From Phycisphaerales bacterium (GTDB lineage Bacteria > Planctomycetota > Phycisphaerae > Phycisphaerales > UBA1924): a stretch of DNA of 64,000 bases. Within the stretch, counting starts at the first letter, position 1. The number at the start of each line of letters is the position of its first letter. A model generated the notes under the pieces. The model had not been told where the DNA came from. It searched no databases and saw only the letters and a program-made list of their open reading frames with translations. Made by a program: the position numbers and the translations under genes. Location: positions 124,001-188,000 of the forward strand of contig JASBRY010000008.1 in assembly GCA_030149165.1 (NCBI GenBank), given 5' to 3'. This document shows positions 1 through 9,392 of this stretch, piece after piece.

Positions 1-1
1 G

Positions 2-829
2 GACCACAGCGATGATCCCACCTGACACTCCGGACTTTGCGGGGAGCCCGACGGTGTATGCCCATTCCCCGGCGTAGTTGTACATGCCGCAGGTGTGCAT
101 GACCGTGAGCACATCGCGGATGTACTCGCTCTGCACGCAACGCTCGTGCGTGACGGGATTGACACCACCATTGGCGAGTGTCGCGGCCATGGTTGCCATG
201 TCCTTTGCGGTGACGAGTACTGAGCACTGCTTGAAGTACAGGTTGAGTGCTTCTTCGACATCGCCGTCAATGATCCCGAAGTTGAGCATGAGGTGCGCCA
301 TCGCACGGTTCCGGTGTCCTGTTGTGCGTTCGGATTCGTAGACCGCTTCGTCGATGCTTGGGGTGCGCCCCATGGTCTTTCCGAGCATCTCGAGCATGCG
401 ATCGAGGCGGTGTTGCTGACTGTCACCTCGGATCATGGAAGTCACAGCGATCGCACCGGCGTTGACCATCGGATTGTGTGGTCTGTTGTTCGCATCTAAA
501 CGGATGATGGAATCAAAGGAATCACCCGATGGCTCGACGCCAACACGCGCCATGACATACTCTCGGCCGTGATCCGCGAGCGCCAGCGCATGCGTGAAGG
601 GTTTAGAGAGTGATTGAATCGTGAAGGTACTCTCGTGATCCCCAACTTCGAATGCTTCACCATCAACGGTCACCAACGAGATCGCGAATGTATCAGGATC
701 CGCTTTGGCGAGTTCAGGGATGTAGTCCGCGAGCCGACCGTCATTGCAGTCTTTGTAGCGTTCGTGGAGAGACCCCAGCGCGCTGGAGACTTCCTTGTGA
801 CTGTATGGACGATGGTTCTTTGGGGTCAT
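2..829 (-). CDS. glsA: Glutaminase, C-terminus cut by window edge
   Basis: Hydrolyses L-glutamine to glutamate and ammonia; cytoplasmic, serine-dependent beta-lactamase-like fold. I translated the minus strand from the ATG at 829: 276 codons stay open to the window edge. The SxxK catalytic motif is visible as [10 protein letters not shown] near residue 72. Also visible are [11 protein letters not shown] near 119 and, close to the end, the family signature [20 protein letters not shown] followed by SGGI. Bacterial GlsA is usually about 300-310 residues, so roughly 30 residues lie beyond position 1. No strong ribosome-binding site precedes the ATG. It is divergent from the DUF1569 gene. The family assignment is very secure; only the extreme C-terminus is unknown. 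Confidence 0.93.
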   Translation of the reverse strand, partial: MTPKNHRPYSHKEVSSALGSLHERYKDCNDGRLADYIPELAKADPDTFAISLVTVDGEAFEVGDHESTFTIQSLSKPFTHALALADHGREYVMARVGVEPSGDSFDSIIRLDANNRPHNPMVNAGAIAVTSMIRGDSQQHRLDRMLEMLGKTMGRTPSIDEAVYESERTTGHRNRAMAHLMLNFGIIDGDVEEALNLYFKQCSVLVTAKDMATMAATLANGGVNPVTHERCVQSEYIRDVLTVMHTCGMYNYAGEWAYTVGLPAKSGVSGGIIAVV

Positions 830-968
830 GTGAGTGAACGATAGACACTGTTGATGAAAAATGGATTCCACAGACACAACTTCTCGTACAGTCAATGCTC
901 AAGTATCCACTCGCACGCTATGCTTGGAGGCAACTGTATTTTTACGATGTAACTAGAGGAGTGTAAGA

Positions 969-1439
969 GTGCGTCGTGAACTGAAACTGAACAACCTTGA
1001 TGAAGCCCTGAGTGAGTGCAGATCACTGCTCGGGCTCGGCTATACGATGCACGGCAAATGGACACTCGCTCAGATGTGCAATCACATCCGTTTAACAATG
1101 CAAGCAAATATGCACGGCTATCCGCGATGGATGAGCGTACTCGGATTGCCCCTTCGTCCGTTTCTCCGTCGATTCGCACTACCTGGATTAATGGAAGGCC
1201 GATCGATCAAGGGGATGAAAACCGCAGGGATGTTCGTCCCAAAGGATGATTTGAACGACAAAGAAGAACTCGAGTTGCTAGAGCAGTGTGTACACGAGTT
1301 TCAGAGCTCGTCTGAACCGCTGCATCCGCATCCTGGCTTCGGGAATATGCCACGCGAAGAGTTCAATCGGTTCCACGCGGCGCACGCGGCTCATCATTTG
1401 AGTTTTCTCGTGCCTTCTCAAGCATCCAAAGGCAGCTGA
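969..1439 (+). CDS. DUF1569 / DinB-like superfamily protein
   Basis: A 156-residue cytoplasmic protein resembling DUF1569, a helical-bundle relative of DinB/YfiT proteins whose biochemical role is mostly unknown. The pattern is typical: an early GKWTLAQMCNHI segment with a histidine near residue 38, then PHPGFGNMPREEFNRFHAAHAAHHLSF, which supplies the C-terminal histidine cluster that binds metal in related proteins. The GTG start is supported by AGAGGAG at 955-961, seven bases upstream. A TACGAT hexamer in the 60 bases before it could be a -10 element. No functional partner is adjacent. Confidence 0.75.
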   Translation: MRRELKLNNLDEALSECRSLLGLGYTMHGKWTLAQMCNHIRLTMQANMHGYPRWMSVLGLPLRPFLRRFALPGLMEGRSIKGMKTAGMFVPKDDLNDKEELELLEQCVHEFQSSSEPLHPHPGFGNMPREEFNRFHAAHAAHHLSFLVPSQASKGS

Positions 1440-1614
1440 TTTGTCGATCGCTCGTTGTAATTTTCTGCGAACCACCAGGACTTTTAGCCGCGTGATCTAA
1501 ATTACATAAGAGCGAACTCAAGGGATTATGGTCCATCCATATCATTGCTTTCTGGTACACTTAGAATCTTGGTTATCCAGCCTGAACACTTTGAATACAG
1601 GAGAACTCCAGGTG

Positions 1615-2073
1615 ATGAACTCAAAACAAATCCGAATTTCAATGCTGTGTCTTGCATCGCTGCTGCTACTTGGCGCGACGGCACGACTGCAATCTGATCG
1701 GACTGTTCAGCAGGACGATGAGAAAGCCGTCCAGGTGCACTATCTGGAGATTGTGACGAAGGAAGTCGACGATACATGTAAAGTACTTGCTGATGCACAT
1801 GGCATTGTTTTCAGTGATTCGATTCCGGTACTCGGGAACGCTCGGACTGCGGATCTCCCAGATGGTGGTCGCATTGGGGTGCGTGCTCCGATGCGGGAAA
1901 CTGAGGCGCCAGTCGTTCGGCCGTACTTATTGGTGGATGATATCGAAGCAGCAGTCAAAGCTGCTGAAAGGGGCGGTGCACAAGTTGCTATCCCGCCGAT
2001 GACTCTACCAAATCAAGGCACTTTCTCGATCTACATCCTTGGTGGAATCGAGCATGGTCTTTGGCAGCACTGA
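1615..2073 (+). CDS. Exported VOC-superfamily (glyoxalase-like) protein
   Basis: About 152 residues. A hydrophobic signal segment (about residues 6-22, SMLCLASLLLLGATA) is followed by one vicinal-oxygen-chelate domain (about 40-150) with the usual beta-alpha-beta layout: VHYLEIVTKEVDDTCK, then RPYLLVDDIEAAVKAAERGGAQVAIPP and a C-terminal IEHGLWQH. VOC proteins include glyoxalases, dioxygenases and resistance proteins, so the substrate cannot be named. The start at 1615 was chosen because the signal peptide begins there; the reading frame runs further upstream but that stretch is unconvincing. An export signal is unusual for this fold. Confidence 0.7.
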   Translation: MNSKQIRISMLCLASLLLLGATARLQSDRTVQQDDEKAVQVHYLEIVTKEVDDTCKVLADAHGIVFSDSIPVLGNARTADLPDGGRIGVRAPMRETEAPVVRPYLLVDDIEAAVKAAERGGAQVAIPPMTLPNQGTFSIYILGGIEHGLWQH

Positions 2074-2123
2074 ACCGAATTCAACAAACATGGACGCTCA
2101 GTAACATTCAGAATCTATGGGTT

Positions 2124-2636
2124 ATGAATACATATCGATCAGGACCAACGACAGACAGAATCGAGCACCGCGCGTTCACGCTTGATGATTGCGAGGCGTT
2201 CTATCGCCTCAATAGCCACCCAGAGGTTATGCGCTTTACTGGTGAACCCCCGCTCAGTTCGATTGAAGAGGCTCGGCAAGCAATCAGCAACTATCCGGAC
2301 TTTGAAACGGTCGGCTATGGCCGTTGGGCTTGTGTTTTGAAAGACACTGGAGCCGTGATCGGATTCTGTGGTTTGAAATACTTGCCTGAGTTAGACGAGG
2401 TGGATGTTGGGTTCCGTTTCTTCCCTGAATACTGGGGACAAGGGATCGCAACAGAGACATCCAGAGCATGCATCGACTTTGGGTTCGATGTATTGAAGCT
2501 ACAACGCATCCTGGGATTGGTGCTCTCAGAGAATACCGCATCCATCCGTGTGCTGGAAAAAACCGGAATGATTCGGAACGGCGAGGTCGAATACGACGGC
2601 GAGTATGCCTTGAAATACCAGATCAATCGCCCGTAG
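2124..2636 (+). CDS. GNAT-family N-acetyltransferase (RimJ/RimL type)
   Basis: A 170-residue acetyltransferase of the RimJ/RimL-like GNAT group, which moves an acetyl group from acetyl-CoA to an amine. Signs are the N-terminal RAFTLDDCEAFYRLNSHPEVMRF, the central strand VGFRFFPEYWGQGIATETSRA (the QGIAT acetyl-CoA pyrophosphate loop), and SIRVLEKTGM near the end, the standard N-xAS-xxVLEKxGF ending of this group. The ATG at 2124 fits the family N-terminus better than an in-frame start further upstream. It is convergent with the decayed PEP-CTERM gene and overlaps its end by 14 bases. The substrate is unknown. Confidence 0.85.
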   Translation: MNTYRSGPTTDRIEHRAFTLDDCEAFYRLNSHPEVMRFTGEPPLSSIEEARQAISNYPDFETVGYGRWACVLKDTGAVIGFCGLKYLPELDEVDVGFRFFPEYWGQGIATETSRACIDFGFDVLKLQRILGLVLSENTASIRVLEKTGMIRNGEVEYDGEYALKYQINRP

Positions 2637-3179
2637 AAGCGACACTGGTATACAAGACTTGAAGCAGATCAAGCTGGCGTCGGCGCTGAGATGCGAACAC
2701 AGCGGCAAGCGAAAGCATGCCCACGCTCGCAGGTGCAGGGATCATTGTTGAGAGCTGCGCTGAATAAATCCGCCCGTCGAGTCCCTGTGTGTCGAGCGCT
2801 ATGCCACCGGTTCCGAAAATCGTTCCAATCGCAATCTCGTTTGCGAAGCCATATGACCATTTGTCAGAAAAGTCATCGAACCCAGTCAACGGCACCGCAC
2901 CAACATTCTGTGTGCCGTTGACAGTTGATACTTCTACCTCGAGGACTTGGTGCTGTGCATTGCGGTACCCGAAGGTGTAGGATTTTCCTACCTCGAGTGT
3001 CGCGTCTCCGGCGATAGAGTTGAAATCAAACGAACGGCCCCTACCTCTCCAGTCAGGTCCTGGCTCGTTCCGATCGCGACGATGGTGTATTGGCTATCGC
3101 CTGTGATCTCTAGCAAGAATGGGGTTACCCAGTAATCGCCGCTCAAAGGTCCCGATCCACGGGAATACACACTGAACTG
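2623..3179 (-). pseudogene. Remnant of a PEP-CTERM-anchored secreted protein (5'-truncated, frameshifted)
   Basis: No single frame covers this stretch. Reading from 3179, one frame gives beta-rich text (SGDYWVTPFLLEITGDSQYT, then IVAIGTSQDL). At about 3025-3058 sense passes to another frame, which continues FNSIAGDATLEVGKSYTFGY and ends IPAPASVGMLSLAAVFASQ plus RRR. That ending is the three-part PEP-CTERM sorting signal: PxP motif, hydrophobic helix, arginine cluster. There is no start codon or signal peptide: the fragment begins directly after the stop of the secreted-protein gene upstream. It is therefore both 5'-truncated and frameshifted. A single-base sequencing error could explain the frameshift but not the missing N-terminus. 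Confidence 0.7.
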
Positions 3180-3180
3180 A

Positions 3181-4668
3181 TTAGGGTTCTTTGTTGATTG
3201 GCTTGTGCACAGACTCGGTCAGTAGCGTGCGCTTCGAGCCTTCGATCGACCAAGATTTTATTTGAAACTCACTTGCGTCTTGAATCTTGAATCGCCGTTC
3301 GATCTTGGACGATCCGTCACGCGTATCGCGTGATGATCGGATAATGATTGCTTCGCCATCGATGTTGACGAATCCTTCATCGACAGCGCCTGAGCTGTGG
3401 ACACTCACTGCGTGGATCTGTTTTGTAATCGGGTTTGGGTAGAAGATCGCTTCTTCAATGAGCAATCCGATATGCGTATCTATCGTTCGCATCAGTATGG
3501 CTTCGTTATAGGGGATCCACTCGAAGCTCGTGCACGAGAACTCGGTCTCCCACTGCGATTCGAGCAGCGGCAAGAACGCGTTGAGGTACAGGATATCTTC
3601 CGGAGGTTCATTCGCGCTCGCTGGTCGGGGTGTCCGCTCGGGGTGGTTGAAGTACGGCCAAGCAACCGAGCCCGGCTCGACTGGCTCTCCCATATCCTCG
3701 ATCCAGCTGTTTACATAGTTTGTTGGGTTCGAGAAGACCCAGGTTGATGAGATCGCACGCTTTGAAATGATCGCCCATTCGATTTCTTCGACATCGTACA
3801 GCAGTTCCATATCGAATCGGAAGTTGCCTTCTGTGTTGATCTTCACTGTGCCGGTCTGAATCAGTTCAGGACCATCGAGTGCGATCACGGAGAGATCATC
3901 GCGTTGTGGGTTGTCGTAGATCATCCGGAACGAGCCGAAGATCGATTCGCTGGTGTTCTTGCTGTTGGTTGTGACCGAAGTGAGCGAACGCCGGGATGGT
4001 CCCCACGACCAGACATCGCGTTGTTGGCTGCCGTTGCGAATGCCTGCTCGCCACTCGCCGTGTGGGAAATGGGCGAAGTGCTGGATGGGTTGGTCGTTGA
4101 TCATCTCTTCGATCGCGGACTGCAAGCTCTCCCAAATGGTGTGGTCGTCGTCTTGCGGGCTCACGCGGAACTTGAGCACCGAGGTCGAGTTTGATTGCGC
4201 CAAAGAATGGATCTTGAGATTGACAGTGATGTGTTTCTTGGTTGCGAACCCATCGACGAGGTGCATGGTGCCGAGGTAGCTGCCTTGCTCGGTCTGCTTG
4301 AGTTGCACATCGACGGCGTTGGGGAGCCCGTCGGGTTCTCGTCCTACTCCGAAGGCGGCCATGAGTCCGGTGTAGTACTGGCGCGTGAGCTGTGTCAGAC
4401 GATCGATGGAAGGCTCGCCCTCATCCAATCTGAGCACGATCGCATACGACCAGAAGTTCTCTGAATCCGGGTTTCTCCAACCTGGCGGGAAACGCAACTC
4501 CTCAACGCCGGTGGGAAACTCTGGCGCGAATCCAGGCGGGAGCATGATGGTCTCGCTTGCCCAATCGTTTCGGTTGCTGGATTCGCTTTGGGCGAACACT
4601 GGGGGACTGATAAAGCCGATCGAGCATGCGATTGCTAGGAGAACGGCGCGGATATGGATTGGCTTCAT
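3181..4668 (-). CDS. Secreted protein of unknown function (about 495 aa)
   Basis: I do not recognise the family. The ATG at 4668 begins a clear Sec signal peptide (MKPIHIRAVLLAIACSIGF, cleavage probably after PVFAQ), and AGGGGA just upstream serves as ribosome-binding site. An in-frame start further upstream would bury the signal peptide and is rejected. The mature protein has an N-terminal half (to about residue 200) with RLDEGEPSIDRLTQLTRQYY. The C-terminal beta-rich half ends VHSSGAVDEGFVNIDGEA, then IERRFKI, similar in style to small lipocalin-like domains of unknown function. No membrane anchor is seen, so it is presumably periplasmic or extracellular. The next thing downstream is the PEP-CTERM remnant. 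Confidence 0.75.
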   Translation of the reverse strand: MKPIHIRAVLLAIACSIGFISPPVFAQSESSNRNDWASETIMLPPGFAPEFPTGVEELRFPPGWRNPDSENFWSYAIVLRLDEGEPSIDRLTQLTRQYYTGLMAAFGVGREPDGLPNAVDVQLKQTEQGSYLGTMHLVDGFATKKHITVNLKIHSLAQSNSTSVLKFRVSPQDDDHTIWESLQSAIEEMINDQPIQHFAHFPHGEWRAGIRNGSQQRDVWSWGPSRRSLTSVTTNSKNTSESIFGSFRMIYDNPQRDDLSVIALDGPELIQTGTVKINTEGNFRFDMELLYDVEEIEWAIISKRAISSTWVFSNPTNYVNSWIEDMGEPVEPGSVAWPYFNHPERTPRPASANEPPEDILYLNAFLPLLESQWETEFSCTSFEWIPYNEAILMRTIDTHIGLLIEEAIFYPNPITKQIHAVSVHSSGAVDEGFVNIDGEAIIIRSSRDTRDGSSKIERRFKIQDASEFQIKSWSIEGSKRTLLTESVHKPINKEP

Positions 4669-4766
4669 GGGGTCCCCTGATCCTGGGTTGTGGAGAGCAC
4701 AACGAGAGAATCGGGGCGGTATTGCAAGATGTGCGGATCGGCACGCTCTCACGCACGAGGATCAAA

Positions 4767-4796
4767 TAAGCCTCGGCATGTGCCAAGGCCTTTTAT
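4767..4796 (-). terminator. Intrinsic terminator of tRNA-Pro
   Basis: Immediately downstream of the tRNA on the minus strand, the arms at 4770-4778 and 4781-4789 can pair (nine positions, one G-U), followed by a weak T-containing tract (TTATTTGAT). Placement directly after the tRNA supports a termination role. Confidence 0.55.
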
Positions 4797-4800
4797 CGAA

Positions 4801-4874
4801 TCGGGATGACAGGATTTGAACCTGCGACCTTTTGACCCCCAGTCAAACGCGCTACCAAGCTGCGCTACATCCCG
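4801..4874 (-). tRNA. tRNA-Pro (anticodon GGG)
   Basis: 74 nt folding as a complete cloverleaf on the minus strand. The acceptor stem pairs CGGGATG with CATCCCG and leaves discriminator A. The D stem is GCGC/GCGC. The anticodon stem TTTGA/TCAAA closes the loop CTGGGGG, giving anticodon GGG, which reads CCC and CCU proline codons. The T arm contains TTCAAAT. The 3' CCA is not encoded. It is a single tRNA in an otherwise protein-coding region. Confidence 0.95.
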
Positions 4875-4951
4875 GAATCGGCCTGAACTCAGGCCGGTAT
4901 GAAGCATAGTCCGGCACGGCTCTCCAGACCAACCCAAGGGAACGAGTGCCC

Positions 4952-4962
4952 TATTGTTGGGT
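4952..4962 (+). promoter_or_regulatory. -10-like element abutting the pyrC start
   Basis: TATTGT at 4952-4957 lies five bases before the ATG at 4963, and no good Shine-Dalgarno is present. This is the spacing expected if transcription begins at the start codon (leaderless mRNA). Confidence 0.4.
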
Positions 4963-6285
4963 ATGAGCACACCAAACTCCCCTGCATCGGTCCTGTTTCG
5001 CTCCGCTCGTGTGATTGATCCCGCTTCAGGAATGGATCAAGTGACCGACCTGGCGGTGAAAGACGGCGTGATCACTTCGATCGAATCAGGGATTGATCCG
5101 ACTGGGTTTGAGAAGGTCATCGATGCGGATGGGATGATCCTGTCTCCTGGATTGATTGATCCGCATGTGCATCTGCGTGAGCCGGGACAGACTCACAAAG
5201 AGGATATCGAATCCGGTACCAAGGCCGCGGTCGCGGGCGGGTTTACCACAGTGTGCTGCATGCCCAACACATCTCCGGCGCTCGATTCTCCAGAGATGAT
5301 CGAGTTTGTGCGCAGCCGAGCTCAGGAGAAGGGGTACTGCCGGGTCTTCAGTGTCGCGGCGGCGACACAAGGACGCAAGGGAGAACGACTCGCAGAAATC
5401 GGGCTGTGTCTCGATGCGGGAGCTGTTGGTTTCTCTGATGATGGTGATGTTGTCGAGTCCACGTCCATGATGCGCAGTGTGCTCCAAGCCGTGAAACAAA
5501 CGGGCAAGTGTTTCATGCAGCATTGTCAGGAGTTGACGCTCACAAAGGGTGCGGTCATGCACGCGGGTACAGTGTCCGCAAAGCTTGGGCTCAAGGGTTG
5601 GCCTCGCGAGGCGGAAGAACTGATTATTGAGCGTGATCTTCGTCTCAACAAATCCATCGGATGTCACTACCACATCCAGCACATGTCGTCTGGGAACTCG
5701 GTCGAGATCGTCGCGCGAGCTCAGCGTGAAGGGATACCGGTCACTTGTGAAGCCTCCCCCCACCACTTGCTACTCACGCATGAAGCGATCGAAACCAAGG
5801 GGAGCATGGCGAAGATGAATCCTCCGCTGCGAGAGCAATCGGATGTGGATGCTCTGCGTCAAGGAGTTGCGGATGGCATCATCACGATCATCGCGACCGA
5901 CCATGCGCCACATAGTGCTGAAGAAAAGCAGAATCCGATGTCCGATGCACCGTTCGGGATCATCGGTCTTGAATCGGCGCTGGGACTCTACCACAAAGCG
6001 CTCATCGAAACCAACATGATTGACTGGCCAAAGCTCATCGAGTTGATGACCATCAACCCCGCGAAGCTATGCGGGCTCGATGAGATGGGGCTCGGGAAGA
6101 TCGGAGTTGGTGGACCTGCGGATCTCACGCTGATTGATCCCGATCATCGCTGGACATTGAGCGAGGCGGATCTTGCTGGCAAGAGCTCCAACACGCCGTT
6201 CCTTGGATGGGAGATGGGAACGCGTGCGATCCTCACAATGGTTGGTGGTCAAATCCGCAATACGCGTGAACTGAGCATGGCATAG
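4963..6285 (+). CDS. pyrC: Dihydroorotase, class I type
   Basis: Interconverts carbamoyl-aspartate and dihydroorotate in pyrimidine synthesis. It is a 440-residue amidohydrolase, the length of the longer PyrC/AllB-like class I enzymes. Metal ligands are visible as DPHVHLREPGQTHKED (His 68 and 70), followed by ESGTKAAVAGGFTTVCCMPN. There is a histidine in GCHYHIQHMSS and the late ATDHAPHS motif (catalytic Asp). The ATG at 4963 is preferred over an in-frame TTG at 4954. The metal P-type ATPase begins 11 bases downstream, probably co-transcribed. Allantoinase and hydantoinase share the fold, but the overall pattern fits dihydroorotase best. Confidence 0.9.
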   Translation: MSTPNSPASVLFRSARVIDPASGMDQVTDLAVKDGVITSIESGIDPTGFEKVIDADGMILSPGLIDPHVHLREPGQTHKEDIESGTKAAVAGGFTTVCCMPNTSPALDSPEMIEFVRSRAQEKGYCRVFSVAAATQGRKGERLAEIGLCLDAGAVGFSDDGDVVESTSMMRSVLQAVKQTGKCFMQHCQELTLTKGAVMHAGTVSAKLGLKGWPREAEELIIERDLRLNKSIGCHYHIQHMSSGNSVEIVARAQREGIPVTCEASPHHLLLTHEAIETKGSMAKMNPPLREQSDVDALRQGVADGIITIIATDHAPHSAEEKQNPMSDAPFGIIGLESALGLYHKALIETNMIDWPKLIELMTINPAKLCGLDEMGLGKIGVGGPADLTLIDPDHRWTLSEADLAGKSSNTPFLGWEMGTRAILTMVGGQIRNTRELSMA

Positions 6286-6295
6286 GGGGAAAGAG

Positions 6296-8164
6296 TTGTC
6301 CACGATCCTCAAGAAACTCTGGGACACACGCGAGATCAGCATCGCGATCCTCGCGATCGTCACCATCGCGGCTCATGTGATCCTGCGATTCGCGCTCGAA
6401 GCGAGTCCTGAAACGGCAGGTATCCCACTGATCATTTGCTTGGTGGTTGGTGGGACGCCATTGGTCTTCGAGCTCTTGATGAAGGCGCTCCGTAAGGAGT
6501 TTGGATCGGACCTGCTCGCGGGGATCTCGATTGTCACTTCTGTACTGCTCGACGAGTACCTCGCGGGGTCGATCGTTGTGCTCATGCTCTCCGGCGGCGA
6601 GGCGCTCGAGGAGTACGCGGTCCAGAACGCATCGAGTGTGCTCAAAGCGCTCGCGAAGCGCATGCCGTCAGTGGCGCATGTCAAAGTTGATGGGAAGCTC
6701 AAAGATGTCCCACTCGATGATGTGCAGGTCGGTGATCATGTGACGATCTTCCCTCACGAGACATCTCCTGTCGACGGCGTGGTCGTTGACGGGCATGGCG
6801 TGATGGATGAGTCGTACCTAACTGGTGAGCCGTACATGATGTCCAAAGCGCCGGGATCTTCAGTGTTCTCTGGCGCAATCAACGGCGAATCGGCGATCAC
6901 GATCGAAGCGACCAAGCCCGCACAGGATTCGCGGTATGCAAAGATCATGCAGGTGATGCTTGATACTGAGCAACGCAAGCCTCGGATGCGACGGCTCGGG
7001 GATCAACTCGGTGCGTACTACACCCCGATCGCCGTGGCGCTCGCGATCGTTGCATGGTTCATCTCAGGAGATCCGACGCGCTTCCTCGCGGTGCTGGTCG
7101 TCGCGACGCCTTGTCCGCTGCTGATCGGGATTCCGGTAGCGATCATCGGCTCGATCTCGCTGAGCGCCAAACGTGGGATCGTCATCAAGGATCCAGCGGC
7201 ATTAGAAACCATCGAAACCTGCAAGACGATCATCTTTGATAAAACAGGCACGCTGACCTACGGCTCTCCCACGGTTACACAAATCATCCCGGCGACTGGT
7301 TTCGAGCAGGATGCGATCCTTGGTAAAGCGGGATCGCTTGAGCGGTACTCCAAGCATCCGCTCGCCAACGCAATCGTGAATCGGGCAAGCTCAGAGGGCC
7401 TCTCGTGCTCCGAACCCTCAGAGGTCTCAGAAAAACCTGGACAAGGACTCTCCGGACTCATCGAGGGGAAAGAGGTCCTGATCACAGGACGCAATGCGAT
7501 CGTCAAAATCGATCCGGACAGTGCTGCACAGCTCCCAGAGGTCGCGGCGGGATTGGAATGTGTCGTCGCGATTGATGGAAAGTACGCCGGGACGATCCAG
7601 TTCCGCGATGAACCACGCAAAGACGGCAAGCTCTTTATCCAGCACCTCGGAAAGAAGCATGGCTACGAGAAGGTCATGCTCGTCTCAGGAGATCGGACCA
7701 GCGAAGTGGAATACCTCGCGGAGCGTGTCGGGATCTCGGAGGTCCGCGCAGAGCAAACGCCAGAGCAGAAGGTCGAGATCGTGCGTGAGGAGTCCGATCG
7801 TGCCCGGACCTGCTTTGTGGGTGACGGGATCAACGATGCGCCGGCCCTCTCGCTCGCGACAGTCGGGATCGCGTTCGGACAAGCGTCGGACATCACGACC
7901 GAAGCTGCGGGGGTGGTGATTATGGACTCGGCGCTCGAGCGCGTGGACGAGTTCTTCCATATCGCGCGTCATATGCGCCGGATCGCGCTCCAGTCCGCTG
8001 TCGGTGGGATGCTGCTGAGCATCGTGGGGATGATCCTCGCCGCGATGGGGTACCTCCCTCCAGTCGCGGGTGCAATCACACAGGAAGTCATCGATGTCTT
8101 CGCGGTCGCGAACGCTCTGAGAGCGGCCTTCGTGCCGAGGGTTCTCACAGATATCCGGAGCTAG
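6296..8164 (+). CDS. Heavy-metal P1B-type ATPase without metal-binding domain, TPC motif
   Basis: A 622-residue membrane pump that moves a transition metal ion using ATP. All catalytic landmarks are present: DESYLTGEP in the actuator domain, DKTGTLT (phosphorylated Asp, near residue 317), SKHPLANAIV (the HP signature of P1B pumps), and GDGINDAPALS. The transmembrane metal site reads ATPCPLLIGIP, that is TPC in place of the CPC typical of Cu, Zn and Cd pumps. There is no N-terminal HMA or Cys-rich domain; the protein begins directly with membrane helices. The start is TTG at 6296, supported by AGGGGGAAAG just upstream. Substrate cannot be fixed; TPC occurs in a minor P1B subgroup reported for Fe/Ni-type pumps. 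Confidence 0.88.
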   Translation: MSTILKKLWDTREISIAILAIVTIAAHVILRFALEASPETAGIPLIICLVVGGTPLVFELLMKALRKEFGSDLLAGISIVTSVLLDEYLAGSIVVLMLSGGEALEEYAVQNASSVLKALAKRMPSVAHVKVDGKLKDVPLDDVQVGDHVTIFPHETSPVDGVVVDGHGVMDESYLTGEPYMMSKAPGSSVFSGAINGESAITIEATKPAQDSRYAKIMQVMLDTEQRKPRMRRLGDQLGAYYTPIAVALAIVAWFISGDPTRFLAVLVVATPCPLLIGIPVAIIGSISLSAKRGIVIKDPAALETIETCKTIIFDKTGTLTYGSPTVTQIIPATGFEQDAILGKAGSLERYSKHPLANAIVNRASSEGLSCSEPSEVSEKPGQGLSGLIEGKEVLITGRNAIVKIDPDSAAQLPEVAAGLECVVAIDGKYAGTIQFRDEPRKDGKLFIQHLGKKHGYEKVMLVSGDRTSEVEYLAERVGISEVRAEQTPEQKVEIVREESDRARTCFVGDGINDAPALSLATVGIAFGQASDITTEAAGVVIMDSALERVDEFFHIARHMRRIALQSAVGGMLLSIVGMILAAMGYLPPVAGAITQEVIDVFAVANALRAAFVPRVLTDIRS

Positions 8165-8273
8165 ACCATCGATCTTGCTGATCCATCGCGTGGGGTGACC
8201 TAGAGTCGTACTCACTCGAAACTCGCGCCCGGCTCCTCGGGCATACCTGCCATTGCAAAGGATGGACACCAGC

Positions 8274-9311
8274 ATGAGCATCAAAATCGGTATCAACGGC
8301 TACGGACGCATCGGACGCCTCGTTCACCGCATCGCTTCCAATACTCCTGGGATCGATGTCGTCGCGATCAACGACCTCGTCCCTGCAGACAACCTCGCGT
8401 ATCTTCTCAAATATGACACGATGCACGGGCGATTCCTGATCGATCACAAGCCCGCCGAGGTCTCTGGAACAGAGAACACCATCACCGTCAACGGCACGGT
8501 CGTCAAGACCACCGCGGAGCGCGATCCAACCAACCTCCAGTGGGGTGACATGGGTGTGGATTATGTCCTCGAATCGACCGGACTGTTTACCCAGCGTGAC
8601 GATGCTCAGAAACACATCGACAACAACGGCTGCAAGCGTGTGATGATCTCCGCTCCAACCAAGACTCCCGACACCGTGCCGACTTTCGTGCACAAGGTCA
8701 ACTGCGGCAAGTACAACCCAGACACTGACACGATCATCTCCAACGCGAGTTGCACGACCAACTGTCTCGCGCCAATCACCAAAGTGATCCTCGATACCTT
8801 TGGACTTGAAGAGGGTCTCATGACCACGGTGCACGCGGCGACCGCGACGCAGCCAACCCAGGACGGTCCATCCAAGAAGGACTGGCGCGGTGGACGCAAC
8901 GCGTACATGAACATCATCCCAGCGAGCACCGGCGCGGCGAAAGCGGTCGGACTCTGTCTCCCAGCGACGGTTGGCAAGCTGACTGGTATGTCGTTCCGAG
9001 TCCCAACGGCGGATGTCTCTGCGGTGGACCTGACCTTCCGTACCGAAAAATCCACCTCGCTCGCGGAGATCAACACGGCGATGAAGGAAGCCGCGGAAGG
9101 CAAGATGGCGGGCGTGCTCGGGTACACCGAAGAACAGGTCGCCTCGAGCGATTTCGTCGGCGATCCCCGCTCGTCGATCTTCGACGCCGGCGCTGGTATC
9201 GAGCTCAACAGCAACTTCTTCAAGGTCATCTCGTGGTACGACAACGAGGCGGGCTACGCGAATCGTTGTGTGGATATGTTCCGCATGATGGGTGAGAAGG
9301 ACGGGCTCTAA
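8274..9311 (+). CDS. gap: Glyceraldehyde-3-phosphate dehydrogenase, type I
   Basis: Glycolytic and gluconeogenic enzyme oxidising glyceraldehyde-3-phosphate to 1,3-bisphosphoglycerate. 345 residues with the Rossmann start [15 protein letters not shown]. An aspartate at position 34 (AIND) favours NAD over NADP. The active-site motif [12 protein letters not shown] has Cys 160, and [11 protein letters not shown] is near the end. The start at 8274 matches the family N-terminus; an AAAGGA at 8257-8262 can serve as ribosome-binding site. The gene stands alone and is closed by a strong terminator at 9341. Confidence 0.96.
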   Translation: MSIKIGINGYGRIGRLVHRIASNTPGIDVVAINDLVPADNLAYLLKYDTMHGRFLIDHKPAEVSGTENTITVNGTVVKTTAERDPTNLQWGDMGVDYVLESTGLFTQRDDAQKHIDNNGCKRVMISAPTKTPDTVPTFVHKVNCGKYNPDTDTIISNASCTTNCLAPITKVILDTFGLEEGLMTTVHAATATQPTQDGPSKKDWRGGRNAYMNIIPASTGAAKAVGLCLPATVGKLTGMSFRVPTADVSAVDLTFRTEKSTSLAEINTAMKEAAEGKMAGVLGYTEEQVASSDFVGDPRSSIFDAGAGIELNSNFFKVISWYDNEAGYANRCVDMFRMMGEKDGL

Positions 9312-9340
9312 AGCATCCGGATCATTTCCGATTTCTCAAG

Positions 9341-9368
9341 CCGCTCGCGCATCTGCGAGCGGTTTTTT
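9341..9368 (+). terminator. Rho-independent terminator after gap
   Basis: Perfect 8-bp stem CCGCTCGC / GCGAGCGG with loop GCATCT, followed directly by six T residues. A textbook intrinsic terminator, 30 bases after the gap stop codon. Confidence 0.93.
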
Positions 9369-9392
9369 CATGCGCCGAACCTACGCTTGGTC

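Noticed and set aside
5086..5766. 226-codon minus-strand frame inside pyrC
   Set aside because: Shadow of dihydroorotase; no family resemblance and no ribosome-binding site.
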